From assembly GCA_947448675.1 (NCBI GenBank), contig CANFOR010000155.1, positions 1 through 6,614 of the forward strand: a DNA stretch of 6,614 nt. Reading direction: 5' to 3'. The notes under the pieces were generated by a model. The model did not search any database. It was not told the DNA's origin and worked only from the letters and a program-made list of their open reading frames with translations. How positions within the stretch are numbered: position 1 is the first letter of the stretch; each line of letters opens with the position of its first letter. This document shows positions 1-5,546 of the stretch, piece after piece. The translations under genes and the position numbers were made by a program. This DNA comes from Betaproteobacteria bacterium (GTDB lineage Bacteria; Pseudomonadota; Gammaproteobacteria; Burkholderiales; Burkholderiaceae_C).

Positions 1-174
1 AACATCGCACAATCGGCAAGCGCTTTCAGCCTTTTTGGCATCCGCATCGACTGGGTGGCCATGGCCTTGTCCCTGGCTGCTGCGCTGGCATTTTTCCAAT
101 TCAAGCAAGGCGTGATTCGCGTGATTGTGGCCAGTGCAGTGCTCGGCTGTGTGCTGCGTTTGTTGTTCGCTTAA
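1..174 (+). CDS. 3' end of a membrane transporter, probably chromate transporter (CHR) family
   Basis: Frame 1 is open from the window edge to a TAA at 172-174, giving the last 57 residues of a protein whose start lies outside the window. Two hydrophobic stretches are visible: about residues 19-33 (WVAMALSLAAALAFF) and 40-56 (VIRVIVASAVLGCVLRL), separated by a short basic QFKQG turn. A pair of C-terminal helices joined by a 'FK' turn and ending within a residue or two of the last helix is what I remember of ChrA-type CHR proteins, which move chromate or related anions across the inner membrane. Only the tail is present, with no diagnostic motif, so other polytopic transporters remain possible. 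The next gene begins 23 bases downstream on the same strand with no hairpin between them, so read-through transcription is plausible. That this is a real membrane-protein C-terminus is fairly sure; the family name is tentative. Confidence 0.5.
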   Translation, partial: NIAQSASAFSLFGIRIDWVAMALSLAAALAFFQFKQGVIRVIVASAVLGCVLRLLFA

Positions 175-197
175 ACTGTTTTTCAAAAAAAATTACC

Positions 198-1034
198 ATG
201 CCCCAATTTGCTGCCAACCTGTCTTTTCTCTACAACGAGCTGCCATTTTCAGAACGCTTTGAAGCGGCTGCAAAAGACGGCTTTAAGGCAGTGGAGTTTT
301 TGTTCCCCTACGAGTGGCCCGCCGCTGACATCAAAACACGCTTAGATGCCCATGGCTTGCACATGGCCTTGTTCAACGCGCCACCGGGCGGCAGCGACAC
401 CGTGGCCTTCAACCAAGCCTGGGCTGCCGGCGAACGCGGCACCGCCTGCGTGCCGGGGCGCGAGGCCGAGTTTCGCGCGGGTGTGCTGGCGGCCCTGCAA
501 TACGCCGCCGTGCTGAGCTGCACGCGGGTGCATGTGCTGGCGGGCTTGGTGCCCCTAGCGGGCAGCCGCGCTGCTGCGCAAGACTGCTACATCAACAACC
601 TGCGCTGGGCTTGCGCCCTGGCGGCAGAACAGGGCGTGAACATCATGGTCGAGCCTATCAACACGCGGAACGTGCCCGGCTATTTTTTAAACCGCCAAGA
701 CCACGCGCATGAAATATTAGACGCGGTAGACGCCCCCAATTTGCAAGTGCAAATGGACTTGTTCCACTGTCAAATTGTCGAAGGCGACGTGGCCACCAAA
801 ATCCGCCAATACCTGCCCACGGGCCGTGTTGGCCACTTTCAAATTGCCAGCGTGCCCGAGCGCCACGAGCCCGGCAGCGGCGAGCTGAACTACGACTACC
901 TGTTCAAACTCATCGACGAAGTGGCCACACAATGCGGTTGGCAAGGCTGGGTCGGCTGCGAGTACCAGCCTGCGCGCGGCGCGGTAGCGGGTGGTACCAG
1001 CGCGGGCTTGGGCTGGAAGCAGGCTTACGCATAA
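198..1034 (+). CDS. hyi: Hydroxypyruvate isomerase family protein (xylose isomerase-like TIM barrel)
   Basis: The 278-residue product belongs to the Hyi/OtnI family of cytosolic TIM-barrel isomerases, which interconvert hydroxypyruvate and tartronate semialdehyde, or act on 2-oxo-tetronates. Family landmarks appear in order: MPQFAANLSFLYNE (1-14), AVEFLFPYEWPA (31-42), WAAGERG (75-81) with PGREAEFR (86-93), VEPINTRNVPGYFLN (151-165), NLQVQMDLFHCQ (181-192), VGHFQIASVPERHEPGSGE (211-229) and WVGCEYQPA (251-259). Glu152 and Glu255 match the two conserved catalytic/metal-ligand glutamates; Asp187, His190, His213 and Gln215 fit the remaining metal site. The protein is about 20 residues longer than usual (about 258). 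Part of the excess is an insertion around residues 64-74 (GGSDTVAFNQA), and part is a C-terminal tail. The ATG at 198 fits the family N-terminus, although no Shine-Dalgarno sequence precedes it, only an A-rich run. No gcl, glxR or otnK is in the window, so the substrate cannot be fixed from context. Confidence 0.9.
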   Translation: MPQFAANLSFLYNELPFSERFEAAAKDGFKAVEFLFPYEWPAADIKTRLDAHGLHMALFNAPPGGSDTVAFNQAWAAGERGTACVPGREAEFRAGVLAALQYAAVLSCTRVHVLAGLVPLAGSRAAAQDCYINNLRWACALAAEQGVNIMVEPINTRNVPGYFLNRQDHAHEILDAVDAPNLQVQMDLFHCQIVEGDVATKIRQYLPTGRVGHFQIASVPERHEPGSGELNYDYLFKLIDEVATQCGWQGWVGCEYQPARGAVAGGTSAGLGWKQAYA

Positions 1035-1043
1035 ATCTCAGCC

Positions 1044-1048
1044 AAGGA
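1044..1048 (+). promoter_or_regulatory. Ribosome binding site of the HPP-CBS gene
   Basis: AAGGA lies 13 bases before the ATG at 1062, slightly farther than ideal. It supports that ATG as the start, within the 27-base gap after the hyi stop codon. Confidence 0.5.
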
Positions 1049-1061
1049 ACTACGGCACACT

Positions 1062-2198
1062 ATGCGCAACAAGCCATGGCCCATGCCCAGAACCTGGGCC
1101 AACACATTGGGCATTCAACCAGCGGTAGACTGGCCTGAGCGTTGGCGCGTTCTTCTGGGCGTATTTGTGAGTATCTTCCTCACGGCCTTGATTTGTCGTG
1201 GGCTGGGCTCATCGCCGTTGCCACTCTCATGGCTTGTGGCACCGCTGGGTGCCAGCGCAGTATTGGTATTTGCTATGCCAGCAAGCCCGTTGGCACAACC
1301 CTGGGTCGTGGTGGGCGGGAATACGATTTCTGCTTTGTTAGGCGTTGCCTGCGCAAGCTATATTGCCGATCCAGCGCTGGCGGCAGCAAGCGCCGTTGCG
1401 TTGGCAATATCACTCATGTTTGCTCTGCGATGCATGCACCCGCCCAGTGGCGCTGTTGCATTGCTGGCAGTGCTGACCCACACAACGCAGCCCGTGTTTG
1501 CTTTGTTTCCGGTATTGACCAACTCTGTATTACTGGTTTTGTGCGGCGTGTTGTACAACCGTTTAACAGGCCGAGACTATCCCCATGTGGCACGAGCGAG
1601 CACAGGAGCTACGCGCTTTAGCAAAGTCGATCTGGACGAAGCCCTCATGCACTTTCACCAATCTTTGGGGCTCAATAGGGATGACCTTGCGGACTTGCTG
1701 CACCATGCAGAATCTGCAGCGTATCAACGCAATCTTGCTCAACTGTCGTGCGCCAACGTCATGACGCCGCAGCCTGTATCGGTCGAATTCGGAACCCCGC
1801 TCGACGAGGCCTGGGCCTTAATGCGTAAGCACAGTGTCAAGGCTTTGCCGGTTGTTGACCGTGCGCGCCGCATCGTAGGCATCGTGACGGTTTCGGATTT
1901 TTTGCGCCAAGTAAATCAAGACGTCAGCGACGGTTTGGGCATGCGTTTACTGGCCTTTGTGCGCCGCAGTGGTGCCAGCCACTCTGACAAGCCCGAGGTG
2001 GTCGGCCAAATCATGACCCGCCAAGTAAGAGTGGCCAGCGCCCAGCGCTATGTAATTGAACTGGTGCCATTATTTTCACAAGGCGGGCACCATCATATTC
2101 CTGTGATCGATGCAGAACAACGACTGGTGGGCATCCTTACGCAGACAGATTTTGTAAAAGCACTGCACCGGGCTGTACAACCCGTTGCACTAGGCTAG
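1062..2198 (+). CDS. HPP family integral membrane protein with C-terminal CBS domain pair
   Basis: The 378-residue product has two parts. Residues about 28-168 form an HPP-type membrane domain with hydrophobic segments near 29-48, 57-72, 81-100, 105-124 and 144-167, and carry the signature MHPPSGAVALLAVLTH (125-140). Residues about 230-372 form a tandem CBS (Bateman) module. The first repeat runs from VMTPQPVSV (233-241) through HSVKALPVVD to GIVTVSDFL (273-281). The second runs from IMTRQVRVA (317-325) through GGHHHIPVID (351-360) to GILTQTDFVKAL (367-378 region). HPP domains are inner-membrane modules; a plant member has been linked to nitrite transport. CBS pairs usually bind adenine nucleotides and gate the attached domain, so a nucleotide-regulated transporter or channel is a reasonable inference, with unknown substrate. 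The short soluble N-terminus and linker 170-230 have no motif I recognise. Being 27 bases after hyi it may be co-transcribed, though no functional link is apparent. Confidence 0.88.
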   Translation: MRNKPWPMPRTWANTLGIQPAVDWPERWRVLLGVFVSIFLTALICRGLGSSPLPLSWLVAPLGASAVLVFAMPASPLAQPWVVVGGNTISALLGVACASYIADPALAAASAVALAISLMFALRCMHPPSGAVALLAVLTHTTQPVFALFPVLTNSVLLVLCGVLYNRLTGRDYPHVARASTGATRFSKVDLDEALMHFHQSLGLNRDDLADLLHHAESAAYQRNLAQLSCANVMTPQPVSVEFGTPLDEAWALMRKHSVKALPVVDRARRIVGIVTVSDFLRQVNQDVSDGLGMRLLAFVRRSGASHSDKPEVVGQIMTRQVRVASAQRYVIELVPLFSQGGHHHIPVIDAEQRLVGILTQTDFVKALHRAVQPVALG

Positions 2199-2271
2199 CG
2201 TCTGCGCCTCCAAGCGCTTGCACGTAGTTTCCCTCGCTAGGCAGGCACTGCGGCCCAGATACGATGAATGC

Positions 2272-2287
2272 GCTTGAGCCTTCAAGC
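2272..2287 (+). repeat. Small inverted repeat in the leader of the CMD-like gene
   Basis: Arms GCTTGA and TCAAGC are perfectly complementary around the 4-base loop GCCT. It ends 19 bases before the ribosome binding site, so it would form a short stem in the 5' leader if transcription starts upstream of it. It may also be chance. Confidence 0.35.
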
Positions 2288-2306
2288 TCCTTTCATCACA
2301 ACATCT

Positions 2307-2311
2307 GGAGA
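2307..2311 (+). promoter_or_regulatory. Ribosome binding site fixing the start of the CMD-like gene
   Basis: GGAGA lies 4 bases before the ATG at 2316. An in-frame ATG at 2268 would add 16 residues in front of a clean signal peptide and has no such site, so 2316 is preferred. Confidence 0.65.
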
Positions 2312-2315
2312 CCGC

Positions 2316-2969
2316 ATGAAAACCAAGTTCACCCTTCTGGCCGCCTGCGCAGTGCTGGCTGGTGCCAGCCTCAGCGCTGCCGCTGCCGACACTGGCGCCC
2401 CCGCCAAAGCGCCGCGCTTTGCGCCGCAAACGGTAGACCAACTCAACGTTTACCAAAAGCCTTTGGGCCAGCAGATCATGAACGTCTCCAGCGTGGGCCT
2501 GGGCGGGCCTTACAACCCGTTGCTGCGCAGCCCGGTGCTGGGTCAGCGCATGTTTGACTTACTCTATTACCTGCGCTGGAACTCCTCGGTCGCGCTGCGT
2601 TTGAATGAATTTGCCATCCTCATCATTGGCCGTCAATGGCGTTCGCAGGTGGAGTGGTTCGCTCACGCACCGCTGGCGGTGAAGGCTGGCTTGTCGCCCG
2701 AAATCGTGGCTGAGCTGAAAGCCCAAAAGCGCCCCAGCAACATGAAGGATGACGAAACGGCTGTCTATGACTTTGTCACCGAGTTAACGGCGAACCACAA
2801 AGTGAGCGACACCACCTTTGCCCGCGCCAAACAAATTTTGGGTGAGCAACAAGTGGTCGACCTGACCACCGTGGCAGGCACCTATGTCACCGTGGCCATG
2901 CTGCTGGCCATGTCGGAAGAAGGCATCCCGGCAGGCAAAGTACTTCCGTTTAAAGACGGTGAGCCCTGA
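2316..2969 (+). CDS. Exported carboxymuconolactone decarboxylase (CMD/AhpD-like) family protein
   Basis: The 217-residue product starts with a typical Sec signal peptide: MKTK, then a hydrophobic core FTLLAACAVLAGA, with cleavage likely after the alanines near residue 23-24 (SLSAAAA-DTG). The mature part matches the CMD fold: LNEFAILIIGRQWRSQVEWF (96-115), AHAPLAVKAGLSPEI (116-130), the 'D-ETAVYDFVTEL' segment (about 136-148) and a last helix VVDLTTVAGTYVTVAMLLAM (180-199). Glu113 and His117 sit where CMD proteins carry their conserved E-x3-H-type pair. The AhpD redox motif CxxC is absent; the only cysteine is in the signal peptide, so a thiol-peroxidase partner role is unlikely. Many CMD-like proteins of this form are annotated in beta-proteobacteria without known substrate. 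Ring-opening or decarboxylation of a lactone-type substrate in the periplasm is possible but unproven. It converges on the TonB receptor gene with 16 bases between stop codons and no hairpin between them. Confidence 0.87.
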   Translation: MKTKFTLLAACAVLAGASLSAAAADTGAPAKAPRFAPQTVDQLNVYQKPLGQQIMNVSSVGLGGPYNPLLRSPVLGQRMFDLLYYLRWNSSVALRLNEFAILIIGRQWRSQVEWFAHAPLAVKAGLSPEIVAELKAQKRPSNMKDDETAVYDFVTELTANHKVSDTTFARAKQILGEQQVVDLTTVAGTYVTVAMLLAMSEEGIPAGKVLPFKDGEP

Positions 2970-2985
2970 GCCCTTGCCAAACCGC

Positions 2986-5100
2986 TTACCAAGTAAAAGG
3001 GTGGGACAGGCTCACATACAGCGTGCGGCGCTGCCCCCATTGCGGCGCACCTACGCCAATGCCGCTGCCGTCGCGTAACTGATAGCTGCGGTCCAACAGG
3101 TTGATAACCGATAGGCGCGCGTTCACCGTGCCCAGGCCCGGGGCGGTGAATTTTTGTGCGATGGCAGCATTCACCTGGGCATACCCCGGCAGGCTTTCGG
3201 TGTTGGCAAAACCACGGCGCAGGCCGCTGCCCAGGATGAGGTCGGCGCTGTAGCTGGTGTTGCCTTGCCGGTAGCTCAGGCCTGCCGAGCCCGTCCAGGC
3301 TTGGTCGTGGTCCAGGTGCACCCAGTTGTTGGCGATGTAGTTGAGTTCACTTTGAGAAAAGTTGAACTGCCCGGTGCTCACGTTCTTGCCCATGGCTTGT
3401 GAGTGCGCCACATTGGCATAAGCACCTAAGTTGCCGTCGCGGTAGTTGGCCGACAGTTCTACCCCGCCAATGCGGCCTTGCGCAAAGTTGAAGGCCGAGT
3501 ACACCAGTGCGTTGCCAAACTGCCCTTCGTCTTGCAAGTTACTCACCTCGCGGTAGTAAGCGTCGAGGCCCAGCGCGAGTTGGGGCGTGAGCAGGTGCGA
3601 CAGGCCTAGGTCGTAGTAGTTGGAGCGCTCGGCCCGCACCGAGGTGTCGGCATTGGATGGCAAAGCATTCGTGGTGCTTTGGAACAGCGCCACCGAGGTG
3701 GTGTCGATCTTCTCGGTAGGTGGCGGTGTGAAGTAGCGCGCAAAGCCCGCGTGCAAACGGGTCTGCTGGCTCAGCTCGTAGACCATGCCCAGGCGCGGGC
3801 TGAACTGGTGCTCATTGCTGACGGTATTGACCTGGTCGTAGCGCAGACCATAGTTGATGGTGAGCTTGGCTTGCGGCTTCCATTCGTCTTGCAGATACAG
3901 ACCGACCAAGTTGCCCTTGATCTGCGTGTTGTCCGCGATATTGATGGGCGTGCTACTGATCTGGTTGCCGCTGGCATCCGCAGGGAACACCAGCGCGTTG
4001 TTGTTGATTTGCATGCTTTCGCGCTGCGCAAACAAGCCCATGCGCAGGGTGTGCTGGGGGTTCAGTTTGTAGCTGGTATCGAACTGCGAGCCATAGCTTT
4101 CGTTGGCGCGTTGGATGCTGCCCGCGATGCCCTTGTAAACCAGGTCGCCCACTGCGTCGGGCTGGTAGTCTACGGTGCTGTTGCGGTGGAAGAGCGCGAG
4201 CTGAAAGTCCAGCGGCCCGTCATGGCTGCGCTGGTAGCTCAGCACCTGAAAGCGGTTGCTTTCGTTTTGGTTCGCGTCGAGACTGGCCGAAGGCGGGGGC
4301 ACGTTAGCCGCCAGGCTGTAGGGCGCAACTTGGCCCGGCATATTGGGGATTTGAAAGCGCGAAGTCGAGCTGCCCGCCATCAAGCTCCAGCGGCTAACGC
4401 CGTCGATCTGGTAGCCCAGGTAGGCAAAACCCTTACCCTGGTGGGAGTGGTCGTGCAGCGCATCCACCGCGCTGGTGGTGTTTTCAATGCCCAAATTATT
4501 TTGCAGCGCAGTGCCGCTGACAAAATACGACACTGGCCCCTTGTTACCGGAGAGCGATCCATTGACCTCGCGATGCCCTTGCTCACCCATGACGCTGCCG
4601 ATTTCACCCCCGTTTTCTAGCTCTGCCCCCTTGGCTTTGATGTCCACGACGCCAGCGGTGCGGTAGCCGTATTGCGCTGGAAGGGCGCCGGTAAGGAAGT
4701 TGATCTCGTTGGCAAAGCGGGTGTCGATTGCGGGGCCAAAACCCGAGATCGGCTCGGGAATCACCACCCCATTGATGCGGTACTGCACATTGGCATGGTC
4801 GCCCCGCACATGGATGCTGCCGTACGCGTCTTGCACCACGCCCGGCGCTTGCAGCAGCACCTGGTTGAGCGGCGTGCTGGCACCCAGTGGCAGGGCTTCG
4901 ATGTCGCTTTGGTCAAAGTTGTAGACCGTGCTGCCAGTGCTAGGCGAGAGCACATTGCGCGCGGCGTCTAAGCGCTTGTCGGTGATGGTGATGGCACCCA
5001 ATGCGGTGTCGGGGGGCGCGGCGCTGGGTGTGGTTTGCGACCACACCAGAGCCGGAAAGCAAGACGCCAAAGCGAACCATTGTCGAGAAAAAATAGGCAT
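2986..5100 (-). CDS. TonB-dependent outer-membrane receptor, substrate unknown
   Basis: From the ATG at 5098-5100 the product is 704 residues. A TTG start at 5157 would prepend 19 residues (MFTLLPRF...) ahead of a complete signal peptide. The ATG also has a GGAAA site 4 bases upstream, so it is preferred. The signal peptide is about residues 1-21 (MPIFSRQW, hydrophobic core to VWS, cleavage before QTTP). A TonB-box-like GAITIT (35-40) follows, then a plug domain (about 48-160: DIEALPLG, VLLQAPGVVQDAYGSIHVRG, QYRINGVVIPEP, NEINFLTGALPAQYG, GVVDIKAK). The barrel fills the rest and ends in VSLSHPFTW, with the C-terminal aromatic residue used for BAM recognition. Strand motifs such as GLYLQDEWKP, LTINYGLRYDQV, FSPRLGMVYEL and FARYFTPP are typical. 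Loop residues 216-220 read HDHSH, which could bind metal, but this alone does not define the ligand. It is complete and intact. The small exported protein gene ends 60 bases upstream on the same strand, so both are probably one transcript. Confidence 0.93.
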   Translation of the reverse strand: MPIFSRQWFALASCFPALVWSQTTPSAAPPDTALGAITITDKRLDAARNVLSPSTGSTVYNFDQSDIEALPLGASTPLNQVLLQAPGVVQDAYGSIHVRGDHANVQYRINGVVIPEPISGFGPAIDTRFANEINFLTGALPAQYGYRTAGVVDIKAKGAELENGGEIGSVMGEQGHREVNGSLSGNKGPVSYFVSGTALQNNLGIENTTSAVDALHDHSHQGKGFAYLGYQIDGVSRWSLMAGSSTSRFQIPNMPGQVAPYSLAANVPPPSASLDANQNESNRFQVLSYQRSHDGPLDFQLALFHRNSTVDYQPDAVGDLVYKGIAGSIQRANESYGSQFDTSYKLNPQHTLRMGLFAQRESMQINNNALVFPADASGNQISSTPINIADNTQIKGNLVGLYLQDEWKPQAKLTINYGLRYDQVNTVSNEHQFSPRLGMVYELSQQTRLHAGFARYFTPPPTEKIDTTSVALFQSTTNALPSNADTSVRAERSNYYDLGLSHLLTPQLALGLDAYYREVSNLQDEGQFGNALVYSAFNFAQGRIGGVELSANYRDGNLGAYANVAHSQAMGKNVSTGQFNFSQSELNYIANNWVHLDHDQAWTGSAGLSYRQGNTSYSADLILGSGLRRGFANTESLPGYAQVNAAIAQKFTAPGLGTVNARLSVINLLDRSYQLRDGSGIGVGAPQWGQRRTLYVSLSHPFTW

Positions 5101-5104
5101 GCGG

Positions 5105-5109
5105 TTTCC
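5105..5109 (-). promoter_or_regulatory. Ribosome binding site of the TonB receptor gene
   Basis: On the minus strand GGAAA lies 4 bases before the ATG at 5100. It is a modest Shine-Dalgarno match and decides for that ATG over the upstream TTG. Confidence 0.45.
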
Positions 5110-5159
5110 AATGAAAGCAACAAAACCCGCCGCAAAACGCGGCAGGAGCGTAAACAATT

Positions 5160-5546
5160 TCAGAGGAAGGCCGGTGGCCCGCGTATGCTGGCGACCGGCG
5201 TAGGCGCGCTGTAAGCTACAAAAAATATAGCTAAAAAATCAAGTGGGCGCTGCGTTCCCAGCTCTAAAGCCTGCCAAGGCGTGGGCAAAGCCGACGCCAT
5301 TTGCGCATAGGCTAGGCAGGTGCCACAGAGCTCAGCGGCAGCAGGTACGGCCGACGCATGGGGCACGGCCTGCGTTGCTACGCGCTGTGCATATGCGCCG
5401 CTCTGCACAGTGCCACCGCCTGCACCCCAATGCCCCAGCTCGTGCAGCAAGACTGCCTGCTGTGAAAACAGCAGGCACAGCGAAAGCAAAGTAGAAAACC
5501 AAAGGCGGCGCAACACAGGCGGCAGTGTACTGCGTTCATTTTTCAA
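5160..5546 (-). CDS. Small exported protein with HELGH and CxxC motifs, linked to the TonB receptor
   Basis: The 128-residue product begins with a basic N-terminus (RSTLPPVLRR) and a hydrophobic segment LWFSTLLSLCLLFSQQAVLL (15-34), a signal peptide or membrane anchor. HELGHW follows at 35-40, a small-residue linker, CGTCLAY at 74-80, a second hydrophobic stretch near 102-112 (DFLAIFFVAYS at about 103-113) and a terminal SIRGPPAFL. The pattern of a short exported protein with early histidines, a CxxC about 40 residues on, and a closing 'RGPP' resembles DUF2946-like proteins found near metal-related TonB receptors in beta-proteobacteria; that is from memory. A periplasmic metal-binding or accessory role in uptake is inferred. 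The start is TTG at 5544-5546; no in-frame ATG exists, and the TTG overlaps the TGA (5543-5545) of the decayed upstream reading frame, as in translational coupling. The stop lies 59 bases before the receptor ATG. HELGH is a zinc-protease signature, but the protein is too small to be an M50 protease. Confidence 0.72.
   Translation of the reverse strand: MKNERSTLPPVLRRLWFSTLLSLCLLFSQQAVLLHELGHWGAGGGTVQSGAYAQRVATQAVPHASAVPAAAELCGTCLAYAQMASALPTPWQALELGTQRPLDFLAIFFVAYSAPTPVASIRGPPAFL
5214..5232. repeat. AT-rich inverted repeat inside the small protein gene
   Basis: Perfect 5-base arms AGCTA (5214-5218) and TAGCT (5228-5232) flank the AT-rich spacer CAAAAAATA. It lies in the 3' part of the minus-strand small gene and encodes its LAIFFVA stretch, where composition is far richer in A/T than on either side. 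I recall similar AGCTA...TAGCT elements as common intergenic repeats in Comamonadaceae; membership here is a guess. Confidence 0.4.

Larger units (their letters stand above)
2199..2315 (+). promoter_or_regulatory. Spacer with candidate 5' control region of the CMD-like gene
   Basis: This 117-base spacer is the only plus-strand gap large enough for a promoter before the next gene. It holds a perfect 10-base palindrome CAAGCGCTTG (2211-2220), a weak -10-like TACGAT (2260-2265) without a convincing -35, and an inverted repeat GCTTGA/TCAAGC with a 4-base loop (2272-2287). There is no T-run after the hairpin, so it is not a standard intrinsic terminator for the upstream gene. Operator or leader-hairpin roles are guesses. 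Confidence 0.3.

Noticed and set aside
932..1138. 68-codon plus-strand frame bridging hyi and the HPP gene
   Set aside because: It overlaps both supported genes out of frame and has no ribosome binding site or protein-like features.
1142..1621. Open frame of 159 codons overlapping the HPP-CBS gene
   Set aside because: It lies out of frame inside a well supported gene, and its translation is rich in Cys and Arg with no recognisable domain.
2970..2985. Bidirectional terminator between the two convergent genes
   Set aside because: The 16-base gap and flanking coding ends show no convincing GC stem followed by a T run on either strand.
3679..4620. Long open frame of 313 codons on the plus strand, antisense to the TonB receptor gene
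   Set aside because: It is a mirror of the GC-rich codon pattern of the receptor gene. Its translation is low-complexity (A, V, L, R-rich) without domain features, while the opposite strand encodes a full recognised protein.
5430..5444. HELGH as evidence for an M50 or other zinc metalloprotease
   Set aside because: The protein is only 128 residues with no second metal-ligand motif (such as NPDG) and too few membrane segments for a site-2 protease.
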